In this document: positions 21,473 to 30,854 of the stretch, in pieces
How the letters are laid out: each line of letters starts with the position of its first letter
Numbering within the stretch: position 1 is the stretch's first letter
DNA from: Meandrina meandrites
Taxonomy: Eukaryota; Cnidaria; Anthozoa; Scleractinia; Meandrinidae
Direction of reading: 5' to 3'
Length of the DNA stretch: 64,000 nt
NCBI GenBank assembly: GCA_963693305.1
Contig: OY855913.1
Span: 1,714,501-1,778,500 of the forward strand
Made by a program: the position numbers and the translations under genes
The notes under the pieces: generated by a model
Seen by the model: only the letters and a program-made list of their open reading frames with translations
The model's database searches: none
What the model was told of the DNA's origin: nothing

Positions 21473-22063
21473 CGAGGAATAGTTGAAGTTGTCTTCATTG
21501 CTATTAGCGAGTGCTATAATAATCCAGTATGATTTACGTACAGCAAGGCGGCGTTCTGTTATTACAAAGCACAGGAGCTATTGAGATCGAGACCAATGTT
21601 CATTTGATGGACGATTATTTGAGAATTTATACTTCAGTTTCGTTTCCATCAGTCATAAAGGTCAACTTTCGCATGTAACGCAACCAAATATTACACTTGC
21701 TCTGTTAGAATAAAAACACCAATTTAGAGACTCGCAACTGGTCTAGGCTTAAGGAAAACAATATTGCCCAAAAGCGCCCAAAAGTCCGCCATATTGGTGC
21801 CATGGTAAGCATCTTCTTCCAGTCGCTGTTTTCGGGATATGATTGAATTTGCTTTTACGTTTAACGCGATCACGAAGGCAGGCTAGTTGGCTTGTGCAAA
21901 AACATCAGAAGTAAAGTAACGCTCGAGCTTGTATTTTTATAATAAACATGTGAAAAATAAACCACGCAAAACAATATTTTTGAGTGTGCGTTTGTATTTT
22001 TGAGTCAAGCGCGCAAATTTTATCTGATACTCACTCCCAGGCCCAGTTGTTCAAAGGGTAGAT

Positions 22064-22545
22064 AGAGGGTCCCCTATACTTTTTACGTGAAGCGTGATTG
22101 GAGTTATTTATTTTTCCGTGAAACGTGATTGAAGCTTTTATTTTTTCGTGATTCGTGATTGCCAATTTCAAGATCTTTTCACGTGCACGTGAAAGCAATT
22201 TTTAACTTAAACGTGACCCGTGAACGAAGAGTTGAATTAGACGTGATTGGTGAATCATATCTTGTTCGTGGCTTAATTATCAATTGTTTCAGTGCTCTAG
22301 TATATAAATGTACAGCTCTGTGGTTAGGTTTTGAACAGATGAAACTTTGTAAGCTATCGAGATGTGATATGCAACACTCAAATCAAATTTTTGCGGTTTT
22401 ACGCCTTCCGAGCGCATAAGTCTAAACTGCGATCGCCTTGATTTTTGCGTGAACGTGGAAACATTTTGGTAATTATTCGTGACGCGTGAAAAGGCCAAAT
22501 ATTTTTACGTGATTCAGTTTTACAAAGAGGTATAGGGGACCCTCT
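22064..22545. mobile_element. MITE with AGAGGGTCCCCTATAC ends and AGAT duplication
   Basis: Perfect 16-bp terminal inverted repeats (AGAGGGTCCCCTATAC / GTATAGGGGACCCTCT) are flanked by AGAT at 22060-22063 and 22546-22549. The empty site is visible in the gene A and B copies. The interior is rich in CGTGAAACGTGATT-type words. It is non-coding and 482 bp long. Confidence 0.85.
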
Positions 22546-22611
22546 AGATAACTCTATCCACCGGATAAATCGCTACCCAGCAGATAAGTGTTGGCAAAAC
22601 AAACTAGAATA

Positions 22612-23016
22612 CAGTAAACACCCGCATATAAGAACACACAATTTCAGAGGTCAGACTGATTGTGTTCTTATTTATCGGATGCTTAGTGAAAAATCAGCCT
22701 CAGGATGTTCTTTAATGTTCTTAAATTTTTTTAAATTCAGTTCTCTATCAATACAGTAGTTTATAGTATTGTAAAGGCAAAAAATGTAATTCATGATATT
22801 AGATATTCTGAAGAGAACAAAGGTGCCCAAAACTTAGCTAAACCATTGGTCAGCAGGTGTGTTTATGGTAATTTGTGTAATTTTGACACCCTTCCCATTT
22901 TATAAGAACATTTTTTTTTTCCAGGCTGATATTGTTCTTATAAAAGTGGTGCTTTATTTACCAAATTTCAGCCTGATGTTCTTAATCCATGTGTTCTTAT
23001 ATGCGGGTGTTTACTG
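22612..23016. mobile_element. Tc1/mariner-like MITE, CAGTAAACACCC ends
   Basis: Perfect 27-bp inverted ends (CAGTAAACACCCGCATATAA and onward; right end TTATATGCGGGTGTTTACTG). The left flank is TA and the right flank is CA, which fits a TA target duplication with one change. Comparison with gene A (AGAATATCCACTGG) shows the empty site. It is 405 bp long, with no transposase ORF. Confidence 0.85.
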
Positions 23017-23361
23017 CATCCACTGGATAGTGATTTATCCGGTGGGGGGCCTGCAGGTCCTTTGCTCCTGCAACCGATGGATGAGAGAAGCGAACTGCTT
23101 GCGCGGCGCTAAAATCGAGCGACTGTGTTATCCGTGTTATAAAATCGACGACAAATTCAGTGGAACACCAATTATGCGATATTCACCACACTGCACGAGC
23201 AAAGATTTCGGAAAATTAATTACTAGCATATCGTCCAGCTGCTTTGTAGAACAAATAACCAATATTGAAGCCCAACAGCGCAACAGCGATCGCACAATCT
23301 TTCGACCATTTGAGTGCAAGTTCTGATTTGTAAATCAGACCATTACAATTATATTTTGATC

Positions 23362-24350
23362 AATCTTGGAAATAAAATGTTATTGCCCCCGCAGGGTTTT
23401 GGCCCAGAGGCCAAAACCCGAGGAGGCACCCTAGGACTCCCCGGGTGTATACATACAAGGACAAAGAATATTTGTTGAAAAAGTAAGAAATGTGTTTGTA
23501 GTGGGCGAAGCGATCTCGATTTGACGAAACTAGGCGCGCGCGGTCGTCTCGAGTAAAAAAATGGCTGTCGCTTATTGTCGTGATCGCAGGAAACATTTCT
23601 GACATTTCTTGCTTGAAGTCAAGAAATGGCTGAAGTGTGCCCGAAATTAAAATGATACCGAAAATGACATGGATAGTATTACAGACATATTATTTAGGGA
23701 AGCAGAGTTTTAACCAGCGCTTGAATGTCGTGAAAACAGTGGAAGTTGCTTGAATTGTACGATGAAGATAAACATCCTAAACATAGAAGCGTTAACATTG
23801 TCATGCAATTCAAGGTAATTCATTTCACACAGTGACAATGTTGCTTCCAAATTGTCAGCATTTGGTCCAAAGAGTGGGTTGAATAAGGATCAAAATTGGT
23901 TTATTGATTCTTTGAATGTGCCAATTTTGTTATTCGTAGACATTATAGGATTTTGGCAAGGGAATCATTGTAAGCTCATTTTGAATGTAATAATGTTGCG
24001 TGTAGTCACCATGAATTAAAAGTTCACGCGTTCTGCCTGTATTTTTGAGGAAATTTCTGTTAACTTATCAATCCTAACAATACTCGAACGTACCCATAAA
24101 TCAACTGATGATAACCGCTAGTTCACGTGTGAATGCGACAGATAGAGCGGTGTGACGCAACAGGGAAACTCCGGCCCAGTAGAAAATGTCGCGACGTACT
24201 TGGCACAGTAAAAAAATCGCCTAATTGTGTTGTTCATGGACTTGCAATAGTTATAAAGGCGTCAAATTTACTCCACTTATCTTAGATTATTGCTGTAAAT
24301 AAAATTTATATAAAGACGGGGGCAGCTGTAGTGAGAACTATTACTAGTTA
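23362..24350 (+). repeat. ~1-kb intergenic repeat between C and D
   Basis: Second copy of 17120-18107, with small indels. No gene was found in it. Confidence 0.75.
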
Positions 24351-24351
24351 T

Positions 24352-25138
24352 ACCAGAAGGCAGTACGGTATTTTTTCGCGAATGAAGCTGGTAAAATTTA
24401 GATTCGACGCGATCAAATGCATGCGCGCAGTTTATTCAGGGAAACAGACCTTGTTTTGATCTGCAGTTCACGCTCTTTTCACATGCAAATCACATGAGCT
24501 CGTGCCTCATCTTTCACGTTCAAAACTAGGTGTAGGCTCGATTTCGGGTCGCCCACTACCTCTCGGAACGAGTTATTTCATTGGTTCCTAAAACAATACA
24601 TAACAGGTCATAACAATGCCCCTAGCCCTGAATAACAATAGAGGTAGTGTTTACAGCGGGCGAATGAAAATAGAGGTTCCAGAGAGGTAGTGTCTTACTG
24701 TCGATTTCCGCCGTCCCCGAACAGCAGCTGGTAATCGAGACTAAACTAGGTGTTACTTTTGCACTTTGTAAACATGTGTGGAATGGACTTTGACCGGACC
24801 TTAAAATAATTATGATTGGCTAGTTGCGTTACCAAGATAATGATGATAACCGATTTAGCAAAACAAATCTATATAGTTAGAAATGGGCGAAAGTGGAATC
24901 CTCTAATGGTTATATACCGGTGGAAAAATGTCGAGTTTTAATTAGTTTAAATTATTGTGCAAATCATTTAAATTTCACGTGCGCAAGTATCACGTGACTG
25001 CAGTTGAATGGCTTCACACCTTTAGCGATCGATGGACCTATTTAACATTTCTCTTTCAAATAAACTTATTCATTTCTGCGAATAACAAGTCAGACTGCAA
25101 CGCAATCGAAGCGATCTTCTCGATAATATTACTGTGAA
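24352..25138 (+). promoter_or_regulatory. Upstream modules of gene D
   Basis: Octamer module (24352-24545), then an inserted MITE, then the proximal module (24716-25138). TATATA is at 24911 and a CACGTG E-box is near 24991. Which of these sites drives transcription cannot be told from sequence. Confidence 0.5.
24546..24700. mobile_element. hAT-like MITE with 8-bp target duplication
   Basis: The 155-bp insert is flanked by TCGATTTC at 24538-24545 and 24701-24708. Copies B and C have the single uninterrupted TCGATTTC. Near both ends lie inverted CACTACCTCTC(T)GGAAC motifs. The 8-bp duplication fits the hAT superfamily. Confidence 0.75.
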
Positions 25139-28100
25139 ATGGCAGAGAGTTCAAAGTCTGGCGGATTAGGGAAGCAGCTCTTCGGCGCAAAAAACGAACC
25201 GGGACGCGAATCTAAACGAAAAAGAAAGCGAGGAAAAAAGCCGGTTCGAACACAGTCCAAAGAGACGTTGGAGAGCGAGTTGAAATATCAAGAATGTTCT
25301 ACTTTGGCTTGCGACGAGCAAAATGTTGTTGATAATGATGAAGATTCTAAGATGAACCTGGAACAAGAGAGTCGAACAGTTGTATCGAACGACGAAAGAG
25401 AAACGGCGAATGTTTCAGAAGAGGTGAATTCGCAAGACAGTGAAATGGTAACAGTGAAGGCTAAACAGGGGACCAAAATAAACGAGGAATGTATGAACAA
25501 AGATGGGCAACAAGATCCTGCGACGATTGAAGAAGAGACAAGCGAGGAACAAGGATCAACACCCGAGTCAGTTAAAGAAGATCAAGTAAGCAGTAACAAG
25601 AAACGCAAGCTTTCTATACGTCGCAATAAAAAAGTCAAACTTTCTAAGGGCAAGAGCCTTTTCAACGAAGATAATAAACGCGATGAAAGTCTAACAAGAG
25701 AAGCTGCCGCAGTGGATACGAAAACAGCCGAGGAAAACACGAGGGAAACTTGCGAGAAACAAGTAGATGACGCAGCAAAATTCGAAGCAAGCGCTGGTTG
25801 TGCGGACAACGAAAACAATGACGCGTCGAAATCTCCCGAGGGAACTCAAGAAAAGTCGCTAAGCAAGAGCAACAAAGGAAAGAAATTGAAGCAATTAGCA
25901 AGTTTTGGTCGAAATAAAAAGAAACCGGAGATTGCGGTGAAGTTGGAAGAAAGTTCTAACGAAAGGCATGAGTCACTTGTTGATAGTCCGGAAAGATCTG
26001 AAAGATCCGCGAGTACAACAAGTCAAGATTTTCTAAATGCGGAAATTGTCGACAGTGTGTTAAAAGAACCTGTTACAACCGGCCAGAGTGATTTCAGAGA
26101 GGAGCTCGAGCATTGTAACGATGGAAGAGATGAAGGAACGGAATTCGTTGAGAAAGAAGCTGCAAAGCAGAAGAAGAAGAAAGGTTCGGTTCTTGGTTTT
26201 AAGCGCAGCAAGTCCAACCTTGGAAAGCGAAAATCTTTAAAGAATGAAGAACAGGACACTGAAAGCAGTCCAAACGAGAAAACTTCAGCAAGAAAAGAAA
26301 GTGATGTCAGCACCGTGGAACGTGATCTAGTGGAAAAGAAGGAAGATGAATTTGAAGAAATCAAATTAGATCCCAAAGCAAGTGAAATGAAAGCAGCTGA
26401 TTTGAAAACGGAGGATATTTCAGGCGCGGCGGCGGAAATGACACAAGAAGTCAAAGAGACCGGCGCAACAGCGCATGAAGGTTCAAGCCAAGTTACACCG
26501 AAGAAAGAAAAGAAAGAAAATATTTTGCGCCGCTCCTTGAGAAAGTTTAAGTCTCCAAGTAAAGCTCTGCAAGAGAGAAAAAAATCACAAAATGATGAAA
26601 ACTCCGCGGAAGTGGCCGAAGACGATGCTAAGATGATGGACCTGACGGAGAAGAGAGAAAGTTGTGAATTGGAACAAACAACAGGAGAGCAAAAACCAGC
26701 AATCGAGGAAAAAGATGAAGATGAAGAGCAGTGTCTTGATCACGAAGGAACTTCAAAGGCAGTGAAGAGAAAGAAAAGCGATATGAAGAATGCCACTCGA
26801 GCTATGAAGAGGAAGAAAGAGGGCGGCGAAAGTTTGACAGATATTCAAGAAAAAGATGAGCTTTCTGAAACAGAAGTTATCGAAGAAACGCAAGACCAAA
26901 ACACTTTTGAAGAATCAAGTGCGTTAAAGGATATGGAAAATAAAAAAGAGCTAGAAGACCTCACGGAAGTAAAAGAAAAGAGCGTTGATGAGTTAAATTT
27001 TCAAGTACACAAAGAACTGTCACAACAAAAGAACAATTTAGAAGAGCATGGAGAACGAAGACAAAGCAACGTGGAGGAGGAGATTTCACGCGAGTCAGTC
27101 ACGCGCGATGACACGCAAACCGAAGAACAAATTACAACGGAAGCTCAAGAGATTTGTCATAAACTAATGAAAACAGTCATCCAAGAGTTGATCGAGTTTA
27201 TTGAAAACAAAGAAGCAAAGAAAGCTGAAGAAAATGCCACGCAAGTTGAAGAAAAAGAAGGAAGTGTCAACTTCAGCGACGAGGAAAATGTGGTTGCTGA
27301 AAGTCAACAGCAGACGAGTGCAATTGATGACGCTGAGCTAGAATGCGAAGCCGAAGATAAATCGTACGATTCCGATGTAACTGTAGTGACGGTCGAAAGT
27401 TTACCGAGTCAGGAGTCGTTAATCGAACACAAAAGCGGGACAAATACCGAAGACGAAGGAGAATCTTCGGAAATCGAATCACGTGAGGAACATCAAACCG
27501 AGCCGAATCCCAAAGGAGAATCTTCGGGAACCGAAACATCACAATTCACAGAGGCACGAGAAAAGCATGAAACCGAGCCTACTACCGAACACGAAGAAAT
27601 AAGCGCTATCATTGAAGGAGAAACCGAGTCACCTGAAAAACACGAAACCGAGCCAAATATCGAAGGCGAAGAAATACGAGCATTCATCGAAGAAGTATGT
27701 TCGGAAACCGAGTCATCCGGAGAACACGAAACCAAGCCAAATATCGAAGACAAAGAAATACGAGCATTCATCGAAGAAGTATCTTCGGAAACCGAGGTAT
27801 CGCGAGACATCGACTCACCACTCCAAAACGAAAGCAAAACATATCCTGAAGACGATGACATACGAGCCATCACCGAAGGAGTTTCTTCGCAAACCGAAGT
27901 ATCACGACTTACAGAGTCCCAAGATGAACACGAAAACCAGCAAAAGAATGATGACGAAGAAATACGAGCCACCAACGGAGGAGTATCTTCGGAAATTGAG
28001 ACACACGAACCGCCAAAAGAAGATTCAAAAGTCGAGGCACTTGAAACGAAAGTATCCGAAGACTGCAAAGCCGAAGTAAATATTGAGTACGAAGATATAC

Positions 28101-28765
28101 GAGGCATGAACGAAAAAGCATCTTCGGAAACCGAGACATCCGAGACGAACAACGAGTATTCGAATGACGAAACATTGGATATCAAATCTCAGGAACCCGT
28201 GTCACAAGCAGAACATAAAACCGTACCACCTACAGATGGTGTTGATATTCAAAACACCATTGAAGCCGGCGAATCTTCGGAAACCGATACATCCGAAGCA
28301 AGCAACGAGGAATCGAAAGTCGAGATAGTGGATATTGAATCTGAGGATGCAACGCCCGAGTCAGGTGCCGAACACGACATTGAACCAGGTACCGACGGCG
28401 ACGAAATTCACAACATCGATGAGGTTGACAAATCGTCGGAGCCCGAGACATCCCAAGCGAGCAGAGAGGTTTCGAAATTCAAGGGGCGGTTAGTGGAGGT
28501 GAAAGTTCTTTGCAAAGAATCGGAAATAGATGATGACAGCGATGAGCTGGAAACTAAGGCAAATGAGCTGTGCGAAAGTAAAGATCATAAGCTAGAGAAC
28601 AGCGGTTTGATGGAGAGTTTCAAAACTTCCTCATGTCAGAATTCCGCGGAAGAATGGATCTTGGTGCATCAGTTGGACATGACAGAGCAGGTTTCCCGCC
28701 AAATTAAGCACGCACTCATGTTTAATGGCCTAAGAAGCACCACTGCTTGCTGTACGATCATGTGA
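25139..28765 (+). CDS. Giant charged CaaX-tailed protein, array gene D (1208 aa)
   Basis: Unknown family, single exon. Residues 1-~690 match B and C: alternating basic/hydrophobic motifs and acidic linkers. One acidic repeat unit follows (from TVIQELIEFIENKEAKK) with the internal 28-residue duplication, then about 250 residues not found in B or C (PPKEDSKVEALETKVSED onward). These contain three looser repeats of the (S)SETETSE...E(D/Y)xxI type. The end is unlike B and C: EEWILVHQLDMTEQVSRQI, a short basic segment and CCTIM. CTIM is a CaaX motif and Met favours farnesylation; prenylation is inference from the motif. The last part resembles the end of the gene at 2336-2893. No signal peptide. 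This looks like the uninterrupted parent form whose tail was exchanged in B and C. Confidence 0.8.
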   Translation: MAESSKSGGLGKQLFGAKNEPGRESKRKRKRGKKPVRTQSKETLESELKYQECSTLACDEQNVVDNDEDSKMNLEQESRTVVSNDERETANVSEEVNSQDSEMVTVKAKQGTKINEECMNKDGQQDPATIEEETSEEQGSTPESVKEDQVSSNKKRKLSIRRNKKVKLSKGKSLFNEDNKRDESLTREAAAVDTKTAEENTRETCEKQVDDAAKFEASAGCADNENNDASKSPEGTQEKSLSKSNKGKKLKQLASFGRNKKKPEIAVKLEESSNERHESLVDSPERSERSASTTSQDFLNAEIVDSVLKEPVTTGQSDFREELEHCNDGRDEGTEFVEKEAAKQKKKKGSVLGFKRSKSNLGKRKSLKNEEQDTESSPNEKTSARKESDVSTVERDLVEKKEDEFEEIKLDPKASEMKAADLKTEDISGAAAEMTQEVKETGATAHEGSSQVTPKKEKKENILRRSLRKFKSPSKALQERKKSQNDENSAEVAEDDAKMMDLTEKRESCELEQTTGEQKPAIEEKDEDEEQCLDHEGTSKAVKRKKSDMKNATRAMKRKKEGGESLTDIQEKDELSETEVIEETQDQNTFEESSALKDMENKKELEDLTEVKEKSVDELNFQVHKELSQQKNNLEEHGERRQSNVEEEISRESVTRDDTQTEEQITTEAQEICHKLMKTVIQELIEFIENKEAKKAEENATQVEEKEGSVNFSDEENVVAESQQQTSAIDDAELECEAEDKSYDSDVTVVTVESLPSQESLIEHKSGTNTEDEGESSEIESREEHQTEPNPKGESSGTETSQFTEAREKHETEPTTEHEEISAIIEGETESPEKHETEPNIEGEEIRAFIEEVCSETESSGEHETKPNIEDKEIRAFIEEVSSETEVSRDIDSPLQNESKTYPEDDDIRAITEGVSSQTEVSRLTESQDEHENQQKNDDEEIRATNGGVSSEIETHEPPKEDSKVEALETKVSEDCKAEVNIEYEDIRGMNEKASSETETSETNNEYSNDETLDIKSQEPVSQAEHKTVPPTDGVDIQNTIEAGESSETDTSEASNEESKVEIVDIESEDATPESGAEHDIEPGTDGDEIHNIDEVDKSSEPETSQASREVSKFKGRLVEVKVLCKESEIDDDSDELETKANELCESKDHKLENSGLMESFKTSSCQNSAEEWILVHQLDMTEQVSRQIKHALMFNGLRSTTACCTIM

Positions 28766-30854
28766 CTGTGTCAGACACCACTAAAACTCTTCTTTATGCA
28801 AGGCCACCACTTCACGTGAAAAAAAGGTTAAGATTTCGATGAGATTGTACTGTGCGTGCTGTAACAGTATACAGTTGGAATTACATGTACTCGACCGAAA
28901 GTGTGTGCAGTTTAAATTCATTTTGACATTCACTATTAGGCAGCTTTAAAAACAATGAAAAAAAAATTGTCGGACTAAAATAATAGAAGATTGTAGTTTT
29001 GGAAGTTTGATTACAATTTTGATATTTGCATGAATATGGAGATTTATTCGCATGAGCTTGAATATTGTATTTTTTTTCGCTACTTTCTGCACGAGCAAAA
29101 ATAAATGTACTTTAAAACAACTACACGTGTATAGTAAGTTCTTTCATATACAGACGGGTGCATAATCGAACAAGTAATTTTAAGGTTTAACGTGTGTCTA
29201 TCCAATTTTCGACCAATCCAGTAAAGCTTAGGTGGGTTTTTCACCACAGTTAAGTTCAACAAATTGAGATATATTGCTTTCTTCCCGTTGATTTTTAAAT
29301 ATTGTTCTTTCATGTTTCGACTTGTTTACGATCCTTTAATTTCAAACAGTGACCAACATCTTTATTCTCTTAACCATATCAGGTGATGAGAATAACGAGA
29401 ATTGTCAACTGGCCGACATCGTCTTGAAGGACGACGAAATTCTCCAAAATAAAATTGAACTTATGTATGGGAATCAGTAAGAAGAATTGATACTTAATCA
29501 GGGTAAGTTTCTCTCAGTATCGTCCCCTTAGAACTATACACCGGTACAACTTCAAAGAAATTATAGCAAGTTTCCTTTTATTATTGTTACATTTCTCCTC
29601 CGTTAAAAATGTAATATACTTTCTTCGTATTGCGGAATTATCAAAAATATATTCATTGCCAAAAAAGATATCGTATTTACAATTGATCTCTTGTCTGCAG
29701 TTCAGGCTCATTCGCTTAAATATTAATAATAGCTAATTATATTCAATTGTGCAGTGACAATTCATTTGATAACAAAATTTTGCCAATTCTTGAAACTTTG
29801 TCACTGGTACCAATTGATATCTGGAATTTGTGAAAAATATAGAAGCATTGCGCAAGAGGCGGGCAATGCAATTAATTTGTTAATGTGAGTAAAAAGGTCA
29901 CAGATTTTTCACTACTCACAGTTTCTTGTAACCTCCGTTAAAAATGTAATATACTTTTTTCGTATTGCGTATTAAGTTGCTTACTTTCATAAAAAGTCTG
30001 GATTTTTTCATCTTCATTTAAAAACTTCTAGCGGTCTACAAAACACTTTCATAATACAAGGGGCATTTTAGAATCGTTTTTTAAGGTTTAAAAAAATCTT
30101 TTCCCTAGTCTAAAAATTTGATGAACGAAATGCAAGGGTTGTCGTTTGGTTTCCTATTAAGCATGCCGCTGCGGCATAATTAATCGTAAAACCAAGCTAA
30201 AAAATTGTACGTTATGATTATCATTTAACTCGGAAGCATTGTAGAAAAAAAACTAAATTCCATTCGACAAATTGAATGTACAAGTCAACGTCGGTCCGAG
30301 TACTGATAACCAAATAATTCTTCTATTCATTTTCGATATACATCTGTGTTCTGATGAACAGGTAAGTAAGTAATATTTAGCATATTGACTGAACCAGCAG
30401 TCAAGGAAAACAATAACCTCTTGCTGTGAGGCCATTTCAAGGACTTCTAGAGGAGTGCATGTCACAAAATCATAAACCGCAAAGAAGTAATCATTGCGTG
30501 ACGCGACAGAATTATTACGCAAACGACCGACTTATTGCGTGCCCGAACAGAATCGTTGCGTGACGACAGAATAGTTGCGTGGCGATCTAAATAAAAACTG
30601 CGGTGAACAAATCGCTTTGACCAGTATGATACAAAGGATCACCAGCTTATTTAGTTTGGAACTTATTAACAGAACGGACTTACAAAATTCGAATTCCTTT
30701 TAGATGAATTATTAAAACCTACAATTTTCAACTTTTTTCTCTACATATAATATAGTTCATTCCAGGAATGCGTTTATAATCATGTAACTTGCGCGGGCAT
30801 TTGTTTCATGCTGATGATCCTTTTCTCAAGCCACCCTATTTAAAAGTGGTGTTG
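28766..30854. other. Intergenic between gene D and the TPC gene
   Basis: Mostly AT-rich. It contains an AATAAA near 29100 that could end gene D transcripts, the possible plus-strand exon at 29383-29480, and a degenerate ~25-bp repeat of ATTGCGTGACG...CAGAAT words at about 30492-30585. No other coding signal was found. Confidence 0.45.
29383..29480 (+). other. Possible 3' terminal exon (32 codons)
   Basis: A strong acceptor context (TTTATTCTCTTAACCATATCAG) is followed by an open acidic frame (DENNENCQLADIVLKDDEIL...MYGNQ) ending in TAA, in phase 2. No partner exon other than gene D lies upstream on this strand within several kb, so it may be an alternative last exon of gene D or a chance frame. 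Confidence 0.25.

Larger units (their letters stand above)
21473..23350 (+). repeat. Duplicated 3' flank, copy after gene C, with nested insertions
   Basis: Matches 6510-7640 but lacks about 50 bp just after the stop codon. Its palindromic MITE (22040-23051) has been split by two other elements, at 22064-22545 and 22612-23016. Confidence 0.85.

Noticed and set aside
30253..30522. 89-codon minus ORF just downstream of the TPC stop
   Set aside because: It lies in the presumed 3' UTR/intergenic region and overlaps a degenerate short repeat; no family features.
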